Of a stretch of 64,000 bases of DNA, positions 1-9,223 are shown piece after piece (the stretch's first letter is position 1; the number at the start of each line of letters is the position of its first letter). Source of the DNA: Fimenecus sp052298855 (GTDB lineage Bacteria > Bacillota > Clostridia > Oscillospirales > Acutalibacteraceae). The notes below the pieces were generated by a model that saw nothing but the letters and a program-made list of their open reading frames with translations, did no database searches and was not told the origin of the DNA. The stretch is taken from contig DAVZXP010000009.1 of the NCBI GenBank assembly GCA_052298855.1, positions 1-64,000 on the forward strand. Reading direction: 5' to 3'. The translations under genes and the position numbers were made by a program.

Positions 1-2
1 GC

Positions 3-45
3 GGCCCTTATAGGGCCTGTGCAAACCACTAGTTTACTAGTGGTT
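3..45. repeat. Two adjacent hairpins past ktrA
   Basis: Two inverted repeats lie downstream of the ktrA stop. The first has GGCCCT and AGGGCC arms (3-8 and 12-17). The second has AACCACTAGT and ACTAGTGGTT arms (24-33 and 36-45). Neither has a clear T-run on the ktrA strand, so they are poor intrinsic terminators. They could be mRNA-stabilising structures or part of a dispersed repeat; the window edge hides the left context. Confidence 0.45.
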
Positions 46-55
46 ATGATTTGTG

Positions 56-703
56 TCAAATCTTAAAGCATTTTTGGAGAGCTTTGTATTCGCCGAGTAC
101 AAGTAAAGTAATATGGTCGGTCAAAAGCGTGTCGGGAGAAACAGAAGCGTCTAGCTTTCCGTTCTGTCTGTACGCCATAATATTTATGTTGTACTTTTTA
201 CGAATATCAATCTGTCCGACTGTTTTGCCTATCCACGCAAGCGGTACTTCAACCTCAAATATGCCGTATTCGTCATCAAGCTCTACATAATCAAGCAAGT
301 GGTCGGCAGAATAGCGAATAGCTGCCCATTTTGCAACCTGCTTTTCGGGATACACTACTTCATCCGCACCGTTTCTCAAAAGGAATTTTTCCTGAACGTC
401 ACGCTTTGCCATTGAAACAACGTAGCTTGCGCCAAGCTCTTTCAAAAGAGAGGTGGTTTCAAGCGAGTTTTGGAAATTTTCGCTTATTGTAACCATACAA
501 ACATCATAATTTCCGACGCCGAGAGATTTCAAAAAATCTTCATTTGTGCTGTCGCCGATTTGAGCGTTAGTGACAATAGGCAATATTTCATTGACCTTTT
601 CCTCGTTTATGTCAACCGCCATTACCTCATGACCCAAATCTGCAAGTTCCTCGGCTACATGCTTTCCGAAATGACTTAAACCAATAAGTAAAATGTTTTT
701 CAT
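56..703 (-). CDS. ktrA: KtrA/TrkA-type potassium uptake regulatory subunit
   Basis: Cytoplasmic RCK protein that gates a KtrB-type potassium channel in response to bound nucleotide. At 215 residues it has the usual KtrA length. An RCK_N Rossmann domain covers roughly residues 1-120, with an acidic strand end (AVDINEEKV) that should hold the ribose. An RCK_C domain covers roughly 130-215. The nucleotide loop reads IGLSHFG, with Ser where most relatives have the second Gly of GxGxxG. The gene starts 11 bases after the ktrB stop on the same strand, so the two form an operon. Family assignment is firm; the K+ specificity and gating nucleotide are inferred from the family. Confidence 0.93.
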   Translation of the reverse strand: MKNILLIGLSHFGKHVAEELADLGHEVMAVDINEEKVNEILPIVTNAQIGDSTNEDFLKSLGVGNYDVCMVTISENFQNSLETTSLLKELGASYVVSMAKRDVQEKFLLRNGADEVVYPEKQVAKWAAIRYSADHLLDYVELDDEYGIFEVEVPLAWIGKTVGQIDIRKKYNINIMAYRQNGKLDASVSPDTLLTDHITLLVLGEYKALQKCFKI

Positions 704-714
704 ATAATATCTCC

Positions 715-2052
715 TTATCCTACCGTAATTTTTTCCTGCGGCAGCTTAGATTTAACGTGTTGTTTATTTGAAAATGCGGCATATATAAGCGTTAAACCGC
801 CTACCCTGCCGAAATACATCAGTCCCATTAAAATCACTCTTGAAAAAAGACTGAGAGACGGCGTAATTCCGAGAGTTAAGCCGACAGTACCGATTGCCGA
901 AGCCGTTTCAAAAAGGCAAACGGAAAGCGGAAGCTTTTCGACCACGCTGATCGCAACACCCGATACGAAAAACAGGCTCGTATACATAGTCACAATCGTT
1001 GCAACGGTTTTAATTACGCTGTCCTCAATTCTTCTTCTGAAAAATCCGATGTTATCACGCTGCAAAAATGTTGCGACTGCGGTTGCGAACAAAACGGCAA
1101 TCGTCGTCGTTTTCATACCGCCTGCGGTTGAGCCGGGAGAGCCGCCCACAAGCATAAGCATTGTCATTATCGCTCTTGACGAGCCACTCATTTCTAAAAG
1201 ATTTGCCGTATTAAAGCCTGCAGTTCTCGTTGTCACAGACTGAAACAACGAATAAAATATACGCTCGGATATTTTAGCGTCGGAAAAATCCGCAAAGAAA
1301 AAGAAAATTGCGGGGATAAACACAAGTAAGGCGGATGTTACTAACACAACCTTACTTTGCATACGGTAACGCTTTATGTGAAAACACTTTGTGCAAATAT
1401 CGTCCCATGTCAGGAAGCCTATTCCGCCTATTGTAATCAAAAGCATAACGGTTATATTAACAAACGGATTTGCGGCATAATCGGTCAAGGAAGCAAATTT
1501 ATTGCTTTCTGTTCCCAAAACGTCAAAGCCTGCGTTACAAAACGCCGAAATCGAATGAAAGAACGAATACCATATTCCTTTAAGTCCGAAGTCCTTGCAA
1601 AAAGCAGGCATCATTAAAAGAGCTCCTGCCGTTTCAATTATAAACGTGCCGAAAAGTATAAATCTTGTAAGCCTCACAATTCCGCCAACCTCTGGTGCTG
1701 AAATTGCGTTCTGCATGGTGCTTCTCTGCATCAGAGAAATCTTTCTGCCCGAAAGCATTGAAATTGATGCTGCAAAGGTAATAACTCCCAAGCCGCCTAT
1801 CTGAATAAGCATAATAATTATAGCCTGCCCGAAAATCGACCAATAGCTTCCGGTATCAAGAACAACCAAGCCTGTAACGCAAACAGCGGATACGGAGGTA
1901 AAAAGCGTCTTGTCGAAAGAAGTGACAACTCCTTGCGCCGATGAAATCGGAAGCATTAAAATTAAAGCTCCTAAAACAATAACTCCGGCGAAGCCCAAAA
2001 GTATCATTTGAAAAGACGATAATCTTTTTCTTCTATGCTTTAACCTTGACAT
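715..2052 (-). CDS. ktrB: KtrB/TrkH-type potassium channel subunit
   Basis: Integral membrane K+ translocating subunit of 445 residues, made of repeated M1-P-M2 units. Four pore-loop filter segments are visible, each with the conserved glycine: VTGL near residue 60, CNAGF near 168, RTAGF near 276 and GTVGL near 390. The N-terminus is basic (KHRRKRL), as in Gram-positive KtrB. It is the first gene of a ktrB-ktrA operon, and ktrA supplies the RCK gating ring. Whether the complex couples to Na+ cannot be read from sequence. The start is the ATG at 2052. Confidence 0.94.
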   Translation of the reverse strand: MSRLKHRRKRLSSFQMILLGFAGVIVLGALILMLPISSAQGVVTSFDKTLFTSVSAVCVTGLVVLDTGSYWSIFGQAIIIMLIQIGGLGVITFAASISMLSGRKISLMQRSTMQNAISAPEVGGIVRLTRFILFGTFIIETAGALLMMPAFCKDFGLKGIWYSFFHSISAFCNAGFDVLGTESNKFASLTDYAANPFVNITVMLLITIGGIGFLTWDDICTKCFHIKRYRMQSKVVLVTSALLVFIPAIFFFFADFSDAKISERIFYSLFQSVTTRTAGFNTANLLEMSGSSRAIMTMLMLVGGSPGSTAGGMKTTTIAVLFATAVATFLQRDNIGFFRRRIEDSVIKTVATIVTMYTSLFFVSGVAISVVEKLPLSVCLFETASAIGTVGLTLGITPSLSLFSRVILMGLMYFGRVGGLTLIYAAFSNKQHVKSKLPQEKITVG

Positions 2053-2231
2053 ATGTCTACCTACTTTATTTTAATATCAATTAGAGTATATATAAATTAT
2101 TAAAAAAATCAAGAGTAAATATAAATAATAAGTATTTTTTTATTTTACACTTGTAACTTGAGTAAAAATAGTATAAAATATAAGGGATATTCGGTTTGAC
2201 CGAAATTTCATAAAAAAAGGATGAAATTGAA

Positions 2232-3935
2232 ATGGACAAAAATCAGACAGAGAAAAGCCAAGCAGAGCTTTATCGTGAAGAGCGTAAGCAGAGAATGGAA
2301 AAGGCTGCTAAAAAGAACGCAACCAAAAGCCCTCAGCTTGCAAAATTCGGCAGAATTCTCGGTAAATGCTGTGGCGTTATCATTATCGCTGCTCTTTGCC
2401 TCACGGTAATTTACGGAATTTTATCTTTCTTCGGTGTTCCGCAGAAGGTTGCTACGGCTGCTAAAATCGGTAATAAGAGAGTATCGGTAGCTAAATACGA
2501 TTTCTATTATTATGACATTTACAATCAAGTTTACAGCAAGGCTGCTCAATACGAAAACCGCGGTTCGGGTTTGGGACGTCAGCTTACAGGCTTTGACATT
2601 ACAAAAGCACCTGAGGATCAGAGCTATCCGTCAACCCTTGAGGGCTACGACAATCCCACTTGGGCTGACTATATAAGAGAAACTGCTCTTACATACCTTC
2701 AGTCTTATATTACCTATTCACAGCTTGCGAAGGATAAGGGTCTTACAGTAACGGACGATCAGAAAACAGAGCTTGAAGAGCAGATTAAGCAGCTTTCAAC
2801 ATACGCTGATAATAATGATTATTCTCTCAACCGTTACCTCACTAAGATTTACGGCAAGGGCGTAAACGAAAAGCTTATGCGTGAAATTTATGAGGAGAGA
2901 TACCTTGCGACAAACTATGCAAGTGACGCACAGAAGGAAATTTCCGCAGCGGTTACAGACGAAGAAATAAATGCGGAATATGATGCAAATATTCAGTCCT
3001 ATACAAAGTTCAGCGTTAATCTCTTTGAGGTTAGTGCCGTAACACAGGACCTTGCAGACGACGCAACCGAAGAGCAGAAAACAGCAGCTAAAGCAGCGGC
3101 AATGGCAGAAGCTAAAGCTTTGGCTGACGGTTATCTTGCAAAAATCACAAATGCCGCATCTGTCCTTAATGTTGCAACAAGCTATAAATCATCCTCAACG
3201 GAAGCATCTGTTAACCTTGTTGACACCGACGCCGCAAACGTTAAAAAGTCATACGGCGAAAATACCGTTAATTGGATTTATTCCGCAGACAGAAAGGTCG
3301 GCGATAAAGCAGTTATCGAGACCGACGGCGGATATGTTGTAATTTATATGGTTGCTGTCCCCTATCGTGAAAATACTAACTCTGTTGATGTAAGACACAT
3401 CCTCGTTAAGTTTAACACAACAGACAGCAACGGCAAAAAAGTTGAGATTACAGAGGCTCAGAAAGCAACATACTATGCAAAGGCCGAGGAAATCTACAAC
3501 ACATTCCTTCAAAATCCGACAGAAGAAAACTTTGCTGCACTCGCTAAAGAAAAGAGTGAGGACACAGGCTCAAAGGAAAACGGCGGTCTTTATGAAAACG
3601 TAGCACCCGGCGATATGATTGACGGCTTTAACGATTGGATTTTTGACGAGGCGAGAAAGCCCGGAGATGTCGCAATAGTTGAAACCACCTACGGCTATCA
3701 TGTTATGTACTTTGTAAGCAATGACAACGAGCCCGTTTGGAAGCTTAACTGCCGTTCTGCAATCACAACAAACAAGTTCACCGAAAATGACACAAATCTT
3801 ATGGCGAGCGATGAGCACAAGATCACAAAGCACGACAAATGCATCAATTGGGGCTCTGAGCAGATGAATAAAATCATAAAGAATTTCCTTGCAAACAGCA
3901 AGAAATCAAGCTCAAGCCATTCAACAAGCAAATAA
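2232..3935 (+). CDS. Membrane-anchored parvulin peptidyl-prolyl isomerase (PrsA/SurA-like)
   Basis: Extracytoplasmic folding factor of 567 residues. A basic cytoplasmic N-terminus (about 1-50) is followed by one hydrophobic anchor (about 52-75), a SurA_N/PrsA-like helical chaperone region, and a parvulin domain at about 385-500 that begins VRHILVKF and ends TTYGYHVMYF. The anchor has no lipobox cysteine, so unlike B. subtilis PrsA this protein is probably held by an uncleaved segment. The start is the ATG at 2232 behind AAAGGATG. It is monocistronic, divergent from ktrB and closed by a strong hairpin. Its substrates are unknown. I leave the symbol empty because the architecture is longer than classical PrsA. 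Confidence 0.85.
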   Translation: MDKNQTEKSQAELYREERKQRMEKAAKKNATKSPQLAKFGRILGKCCGVIIIAALCLTVIYGILSFFGVPQKVATAAKIGNKRVSVAKYDFYYYDIYNQVYSKAAQYENRGSGLGRQLTGFDITKAPEDQSYPSTLEGYDNPTWADYIRETALTYLQSYITYSQLAKDKGLTVTDDQKTELEEQIKQLSTYADNNDYSLNRYLTKIYGKGVNEKLMREIYEERYLATNYASDAQKEISAAVTDEEINAEYDANIQSYTKFSVNLFEVSAVTQDLADDATEEQKTAAKAAAMAEAKALADGYLAKITNAASVLNVATSYKSSSTEASVNLVDTDAANVKKSYGENTVNWIYSADRKVGDKAVIETDGGYVVIYMVAVPYRENTNSVDVRHILVKFNTTDSNGKKVEITEAQKATYYAKAEEIYNTFLQNPTEENFAALAKEKSEDTGSKENGGLYENVAPGDMIDGFNDWIFDEARKPGDVAIVETTYGYHVMYFVSNDNEPVWKLNCRSAITTNKFTENDTNLMASDEHKITKHDKCINWGSEQMNKIIKNFLANSKKSSSSHSTSK

Positions 3936-3955
3936 ATAAGCAACGAACAAACCGA

Positions 3956-3988
3956 AACCCCCGAGATTTACTCGGGGGTTAATTTTTT
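3956..3988. terminator. Bidirectional intrinsic terminator
   Basis: A 10-bp stem (AACCCCCGAG with CTCGGGGGTT, 5-base loop) is followed by a T-run. It lies between the convergent foldase and hydrolase genes and can serve both. Confidence 0.9.
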
Positions 3989-4016
3989 TACAAAACTAAT
4001 ATAACACTAATATTAT

Positions 4017-4988
4017 TTAATTATTGATATATTTATCAATAAAGCGTTCAACGGTATTCCAATAGAGCTCCGGCTCAACAGATGAAGAAAGTGCGTGTCC
4101 TGCGCCGTCAACAGTTAAGCATTCCTTCTCACAGCTTGCAGCAGAATACAATTCGCCAAGCATATCATACGGCACAAGCTCATCTTCAGTCCCGTGTATA
4201 AACAAAGTCGGAATACGGCTCTTTTTGACCTGCTCAATAGCACTCGCCTGCTTAAAATCATAGCCGTCATAAAGCTTTGAAAGCCCAGATGCGACATTGA
4301 GTACGGGAAACCACGGTATGTGCAAAACGTCCGCTTCACGTCTGAACTCATCCCACTCAGATGTATATCCACAGTCGGCAATTACGACCTTAACATTTTC
4401 AGGCAAAGCCTCGCCCGACGCCATAAGTACCGTTGCCGCACCCATTGACACGCCGTGGAGTATTATTTTAGCATCCGAATTCCAAGATAAAATGAGCTTT
4501 ATCCACTCGATAACATCCATACGTTCAGGCCAGCCCATACCGATTTTCGTTCCCTCGCTGTCGCCGTGAGCTCGTGCGTCAACCGCCAAAACATTATATC
4601 CGAGAGAGTGAAATTTATTGACAAACCCTGCCATATGCTTTGCCTTACTTGTATATCCGTGACACACAAGAGCATAATTTGAGCTGTCATTCTTAAATAA
4701 TTTTCCGTGTAAGCGCAACGAAGCAGGCTTAATATAAATATCCTCCCCCTGCTCATCATACCATTTTTTCATTTCCGGCGTACCCGTAAGACCGCTGTAT
4801 TTTGCACTTGAATCCTCTTCGCTGCCGGTTGTATCGGTTACCTTTTGTACAAGGTTATTAAGCTTACTCATATGTATCGGCGATTTAGTGTTTATAGAGA
4901 AATTATAAAATATCTCTGCCGACGTCACAGTCAAAGCCGCAAGTCCGCCTAAAGCACCGATTGCAGCACCTACTTTTTTCTTATTCAT
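4017..4988 (-). CDS. Membrane-anchored alpha/beta hydrolase
   Basis: Serine hydrolase of 323 residues from the dienelactone hydrolase / S9-like alpha/beta family. An N-terminal hydrophobic segment (about 6-28) suggests export with membrane anchoring. The nucleophile elbow is GVSMG near residue 190, the acid is probably the Asp of HGTEDELV, and the base is the His of GAGHALS near the C-terminus, so the triad looks complete. HGYTSKAKHMAGFVN matches the oxyanion region. It is followed by the transglutaminase operon on the same strand, but a gap and its own start suggest separate expression. The substrate cannot be predicted; small esters or acylated glycans are possible. Confidence 0.85.
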   Translation of the reverse strand: MNKKKVGAAIGALGGLAALTVTSAEIFYNFSINTKSPIHMSKLNNLVQKVTDTTGSEEDSSAKYSGLTGTPEMKKWYDEQGEDIYIKPASLRLHGKLFKNDSSNYALVCHGYTSKAKHMAGFVNKFHSLGYNVLAVDARAHGDSEGTKIGMGWPERMDVIEWIKLILSWNSDAKIILHGVSMGAATVLMASGEALPENVKVVIADCGYTSEWDEFRREADVLHIPWFPVLNVASGLSKLYDGYDFKQASAIEQVKKSRIPTLFIHGTEDELVPYDMLGELYSAASCEKECLTVDGAGHALSSSVEPELYWNTVERFIDKYINN

Positions 4989-5015
4989 AAAATCACACCT
5001 GCACTTAATTCAATA

Positions 5016-5792
5016 TTATACAACTTTAATTTCAGCCAATATACTTTGATTTTGCAAGCCGCCGCCTATAAGCATTCCCCTGTTAATTCCGCAATCGGCG
5101 AAATCCCTGCCGTGGCTTAACTGCAAATAAGTATCGTCTATCATCCTGTTGTTTGTTACATCAATACCTATCCAAATACCGTTGTCATAGACCTCAGCCC
5201 AAGCATGAGTCTCCCCTATGCCCTTTTGTATTCCTGCAACATATCGTGCAGGTATGCCGAGTGCTCTTGAAACGGCAATAAAAATATGCGAATAGTCCTG
5301 ACACACGCCGCAACCGAGCTTTAATGCCTCGTCTGCGGTTGTTTTTATGCTTGTAGCACCGCTTTTGTATTTGAATACCTTATGGATTTCCTTCATAATT
5401 CGCTGTGCCGTGTCAACGGGAGCTGTAACAAAATCCTGTGGTAAGCTTCCAAAAAACGCTTTAATCGTGTCCCCGACCTTTGTATATTCGGAGGGGTATT
5501 TATATATCCCGTTGAGCTTCTCGGACTGCCTTTTGGAAATATCCGTCTTTGCAAATCCGTGAACGTTAACTCCAAAATGACGGTGCGGAACGGTTATCCT
5601 GTCGGTTAAAACATTATTTCCGAAGCCGTCCTCGGTATATGTGCGATTATTTGACGGAGAAATATCAATGGTTATTTCTTTTATCTTCTGAAATTCATTG
5701 TCAAACGGAATACATCTCAACGAATAGCAATGCTTTAGCACATCCGAAGAAAAGCTTATATCCATTTTATAAGTAAATTCAAGCTCTGCCAT
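5016..5792 (-). CDS. Transglutaminase-like cysteine protease superfamily protein
   Basis: Transglutaminase-core protein of about 258 residues. It has an N-terminal beta domain and a catalytic core: Cys in LGCGVCQDYSH, His in GETHAWAEVY and Asp in WIGIDVTNN, so the Cys-His-Asp triad is complete. I chose the ATG at 5792, six bases after a GAGG box, over the upstream TTG at 5804. It is the last gene of a three-gene set with alpha-E and circularly permuted ATP-grasp proteins, a combination conserved in many bacteria. Known relatives suggest peptide-bond cleavage or ligation chemistry. The actual substrate is not established. Confidence 0.87.
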   Translation of the reverse strand: MAELEFTYKMDISFSSDVLKHCYSLRCIPFDNEFQKIKEITIDISPSNNRTYTEDGFGNNVLTDRITVPHRHFGVNVHGFAKTDISKRQSEKLNGIYKYPSEYTKVGDTIKAFFGSLPQDFVTAPVDTAQRIMKEIHKVFKYKSGATSIKTTADEALKLGCGVCQDYSHIFIAVSRALGIPARYVAGIQKGIGETHAWAEVYDNGIWIGIDVTNNRMIDDTYLQLSHGRDFADCGINRGMLIGGGLQNQSILAEIKVV

Positions 5793-5800
5793 ATTCCACC

Positions 5801-6490
5801 TCAATACACAACCGTGGTTGTAAACAGCCTTGAAAGCTCATTAAGAATGATATTTTTATCCTCTTCAAACGAGTCTTTTTCAAGAATAATCGATATTAAG
5901 CGATCGGTAGCGTCAACATTACAATCAATACCCACCTTGTAAAGACGGTTTAACAAAATACTGAATTCCTTTTTTACAAGCTCGGGAGGATATGAAAAAC
6001 GAGTGTATAAATCAAGCCTTTCCACGCTTCTTCCGAATTTCAAAATATTTCTTGAGGTCTCCGATTCAACGTAATCGTCTGCACTGCCCCAAAAAGCGAA
6101 AATATAATCAAAAACCTGCTGAAGCTTCAAGATAGGTGCATTACTGTACTTGTCCTTTTCGAGAGCATCAACCGCCATTTGAACATAAGACATAGTTTCG
6201 CTGCTCAACTCATTACGCATAATTACCGCATTGTCATACGCCGCAAGTAAATTGTGCATTACGGAATTCAGATCATTTTCATCAAACAGAAAATTACGGA
6301 TAAACTCCTGCTTATATGAATATTTATTTGCTATTCCGAGCTTAGAGCAAAAGTCCTCATAGTATTTTTCATCCTTATCAATCATTCTGTCATAATACTC
6401 GGTAAAAATTTTCAGGGTTGTGTAAACTCTTTCAATATATCTTCCGAGCCAAAACAGATTATCGGTTGATTTTATCGAGATAATACCCAT
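5801..6490 (-). CDS. Alpha-E domain-containing protein
   Basis: All-helical protein of 229 residues of the alpha-E (COG2307) family. It begins with the typical IKSTDNLFWLGRYIERV segment and continues as amphipathic helices. Its start overlaps the end of the upstream ATP-grasp gene by 18 bases, and its stop lies 8 bases before the transglutaminase start, so the three are translationally coupled. Alpha-E proteins have no assigned activity. Their constant company with the ATP-grasp and transglutaminase partners suggests a shared peptide-modifying or peptide-releasing pathway. No catalytic residues can be pointed out. Confidence 0.86.
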   Translation of the reverse strand: MGIISIKSTDNLFWLGRYIERVYTTLKIFTEYYDRMIDKDEKYYEDFCSKLGIANKYSYKQEFIRNFLFDENDLNSVMHNLLAAYDNAVIMRNELSSETMSYVQMAVDALEKDKYSNAPILKLQQVFDYIFAFWGSADDYVESETSRNILKFGRSVERLDLYTRFSYPPELVKKEFSILLNRLYKVGIDCNVDATDRLISIILEKDSFEEDKNIILNELSRLFTTTVVY

Positions 6491-7788
6491 GTGTCCTTGA
6501 AGCCTCCTCCCTGTGAAGAATTAACGACGAGCGAATCGGCAGACTGCGAAAATCTTGTAAGTCCGCTTCTCCAAACCTTGATTTCCTCGCCGTACAAAAC
6601 AAAAGCTCTTAAATCAGCTTTTCGGTCAACCTGCTTGTTGTCATCCGACAATACCTTTAAGTCTTGAAAATCAATTACCTCTTGTGCTATAAATCTCCGA
6701 GACTCTTTTTTTATCAGCTCTCTGAAACGCTCTAAATCGCTTGCAGACATCGTATTTCCGAAAGCCACACCGTATCCGCCCGACTCCGAAACATCCTTTA
6801 TAACGAGATTTTCAAGGTTTTCAAGCACATATTTTCTGTCGTTTTCATAATAAGGAAGATATGTTTGTGCATTTGAAAGTATCGGGTCCTCATGAAGATA
6901 GTATTCAATCATTTTCGGAACGAAATAGTAAATGCCCTTGTCATCGGCAACACCGTTACCGGGTGCATTAACAACAGCCACATTTCCTGCCCTATAAGCA
7001 TCAATTAAATGCGGAACACCCAACAAAGAATCGGGGTAAAATGTCATAGGATCGATATATTCATCAGATATTCTGCGATAAAGCGTACCGACCTTTTTCT
7101 TTTCTCCCGAATATTCGCTGTAATAGAGATAATTCCCCTCTACAAATAAATCCTGAGGCATAGCAAACACAGCACCTGTTTTTTCAGCTAAATATGAGTG
7201 TTCAAAAAACGCAGAATTATACCTGCCCGGAGTCAAAATTACATTTATTCCGTCGGTATTGACGTAATCAAATACCTCTTTGAGCAAATTACCGTATGAA
7301 CGATTATCAAAAACGGAATTATTCTGAAATGTGTCGGGACTTGCTCTGCGACAAAGTTCCCTTGCAATCATAGGATAAGAAGCACCCGACGGAATACGCA
7401 AATTATCCTCTAAAACATACCATTTCATATCCTTGCCTTGAACAAGGTCAATTCCCGAAATATGATTATAAATATTTTTTGGTGGACTTATACCCTCGCA
7501 CGCAGGAAGAAATCCAACCGAAGTGTAAACAAATTCTTCGGGAATAATCCCATCTCTGATAATAAACTTATTTGAATAAATATCTCTTAAAAAGCAATTG
7601 AGAGCCTCAACCCTTTGAATAAGTCCTTTTTCAAGAAAAGCGAACTCATTTTTAGGTATAATTCTCGGAATTGTATCAAACGGGAAAAGCCGTTCATTAA
7701 AACGGTTATTTTTGTAAATTCCGAATTTAACACCGTAACGAGCGAGCAATTCGTTTATGACTTCCTTGTGCTCGATAAGACCATACAT
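6472..7788 (-). CDS. Circularly permuted type 2 ATP-grasp protein
   Basis: Protein of 438 residues from the circularly permuted ATP-grasp type 2 family (COG2308), predicted to form amide bonds by ATP-dependent carboxylate activation. Recognisable blocks include FERLFPFDTIPRII-like N-terminal sequence, GIDLVQGKDMKWYVLEDNLR, and VIKDVSESGGYGVAFG, a glycine-rich nucleotide loop. The start is an ATG behind a GGGGG box at a good distance. It leads the operon with the alpha-E and transglutaminase genes. The idea that it makes a peptide which the transglutaminase-like protein trims or exchanges comes from comparative genomics, not from direct evidence here. Confidence 0.88.
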   Translation of the reverse strand: MYGLIEHKEVINELLARYGVKFGIYKNNRFNERLFPFDTIPRIIPKNEFAFLEKGLIQRVEALNCFLRDIYSNKFIIRDGIIPEEFVYTSVGFLPACEGISPPKNIYNHISGIDLVQGKDMKWYVLEDNLRIPSGASYPMIARELCRRASPDTFQNNSVFDNRSYGNLLKEVFDYVNTDGINVILTPGRYNSAFFEHSYLAEKTGAVFAMPQDLFVEGNYLYYSEYSGEKKKVGTLYRRISDEYIDPMTFYPDSLLGVPHLIDAYRAGNVAVVNAPGNGVADDKGIYYFVPKMIEYYLHEDPILSNAQTYLPYYENDRKYVLENLENLVIKDVSESGGYGVAFGNTMSASDLERFRELIKKESRRFIAQEVIDFQDLKVLSDDNKQVDRKADLRAFVLYGEEIKVWRSGLTRFSQSADSLVVNSSQGGGFKDTWVLSR

Positions 7789-7843
7789 TACAAGACCCCC
7801 TTATATATGATGATTATAACAATTTTTAAGTGAATTTACAACA

Positions 7844-7885
7844 AAAAAATCCGCCAAAAGCATTAAAACTTTGACAGATTTTATA
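7844..7885 (-). terminator. Intrinsic terminator after proC
   Basis: On the minus strand an AAATCTGTCAAAG arm pairs with CTTTTGGCGGATTT, with G-T wobbles, and runs into a T tract. It follows the proC stop closely. Confidence 0.75.
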
Positions 7886-7895
7886 AAATTTCAGC

Positions 7896-8693
7896 TTATA
7901 ATGATTTATCCTTGAGATAAGAAGCGTCAACCGCACTTGTAACGGTAGCTTCAAAGCCGTTTTCCTGTAAAGCGCATACTCCCTCAATCGTTGTACCGCC
8001 GGGCGAGCAAACTCTATCGACAAGCTCCCACGGATGCTCATTGCTTTCAAGAATTTTTTTAGCGCTTCCCAAAACAACCTGCGCCGCAATTTCAAGTGCT
8101 TGTCCCTTTGCAAGTCCGTTTTTAACTCCTGCCCTTGCAAGCGAGTCAATAAACATATAGGCATACGCAGGAGAGCATCCCGCAATGGCACTGAAAATCG
8201 AAAATTTGTCCTCTTCGATTGAAACTACCTTACCGAAAGAAGAACACAGCTTTTCAACAAGAGCCTTCTGCTCGTCATTTACTAAATTATTGCAACAATA
8301 CGCCGACATTGCCTCAAGTACGGTTGCGTTTATATTCGGCATAACTCTGGCAACAGGCACATTCGAGCCGAGTAAGCCGTTTATTTCTGCTACCGATTTT
8401 CCTGCGGCGATTGAAATTACAAAAGCACCTTTATCGTTTATGCTCTTCGAAATCGACGGAAGAAGTGAAGCAAATACATTAGGTTTAACCGCCAAAACAA
8501 CGGTATCAACGCTGTTTATAAGTTCAAAAGTATCGGAAGAAGCGTTAACTCCCAATTCATTTTTTAACTTATTAACTTTCTCTTTGTTTATGTCACAAAC
8601 ATAAATATCGTTTGGTGCAAATTTTCCGCTTTTTACAGCACCGCCGACTATTGCGGACGCCATATTACCTGCGCCTATAAAACCTATTTTCAT
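7896..8693 (-). CDS. proC: Pyrroline-5-carboxylate reductase
   Basis: Catalyses the last step of proline synthesis, reduction of pyrroline-5-carboxylate with NAD(P)H, in the cytoplasm. The N-terminal Rossmann fold starts KIGFIGAGNMASAIVGG. The C-terminal dimerisation domain carries the ProC signature around VCSPGGTTIEGV. Length (265 residues) is normal. I place the start at the ATG at 8693 rather than the in-frame GTG at 8702, because the protein then begins MKIGFIGAG as in relatives and GGTGA sits five bases upstream. It nearly abuts mscL, whose stop is at 8695, so the two are probably co-transcribed. Confidence 0.95.
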   Translation of the reverse strand: MKIGFIGAGNMASAIVGGAVKSGKFAPNDIYVCDINKEKVNKLKNELGVNASSDTFELINSVDTVVLAVKPNVFASLLPSISKSINDKGAFVISIAAGKSVAEINGLLGSNVPVARVMPNINATVLEAMSAYCCNNLVNDEQKALVEKLCSSFGKVVSIEEDKFSIFSAIAGCSPAYAYMFIDSLARAGVKNGLAKGQALEIAAQVVLGSAKKILESNEHPWELVDRVCSPGGTTIEGVCALQENGFEATVTSAVDASYLKDKSL

Positions 8694-8694
8694 A

Positions 8695-9171
8695 TCATTC
8701 ACCGTCTTTTAATTCAGAAGTACAATGCGGACATCTTGTAGCCGAAATATCAATTTCAGATTTACAATAAGGACAAACCTTTGTTGTTGGAGCGACCTCA
8801 ATTGGCTTCTCCTCTTTTTTGAGCTTATTAGAAATACTGTTTATTGATTTAACAAGGAGGAAAATGACAAATGCCATTATCAAGAAATTTATAACAGCAC
8901 CGATAAAGGTACCGTAATTGAGCGTTGCTACACCTGCGGCATTTGCTTCTGCGGAAGTTGCATAATCTCCGCTTCCGAGAGCGATAAACCAATTATTGAA
9001 ATCAATGCCGCCCGTTAAAAGACTGATAACCGGCATAAGAACATCATCAACCAAAGATTTAACAATTCCTTGAAAAGCACCGCCGATAATTACGCCGACT
9101 GCAAGGTCGAGAACATTGCCTCTCATTATAAATTCCCTGAATTCAGCAACAAAGCCATTCTTTTTGCTCAT
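8695..9171 (-). CDS. mscL: Large-conductance mechanosensitive channel with C-terminal zinc ribbon
   Basis: Osmotic-shock valve of the inner membrane. The N-terminal helix and TM1 read EFREFIMRGNVLDLAVGVIIGGAF, followed by the periplasmic loop and TM2 (FLIMAFVIFLLVKSINS). After about residue 125 it carries CPYCKSEIDISATRCPHC, a CxxC...CxxC zinc ribbon not found in E. coli MscL. The best start is the ATG at 9171, nine bases after GAGG; upstream in-frame ATGs crowd the ribosome site. The tail may tune assembly or link the channel to another protein. The channel call is firm, the ribbon role unknown. Confidence 0.94.
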   Translation of the reverse strand: MSKKNGFVAEFREFIMRGNVLDLAVGVIIGGAFQGIVKSLVDDVLMPVISLLTGGIDFNNWFIALGSGDYATSAEANAAGVATLNYGTFIGAVINFLIMAFVIFLLVKSINSISNKLKKEEKPIEVAPTTKVCPYCKSEIDISATRCPHCTSELKDGE

Positions 9172-9223
9172 TTTCATCATCCTCAAAATTTTTCTTAAGT
9201 ATAACACATACTTTTTTTAATTG

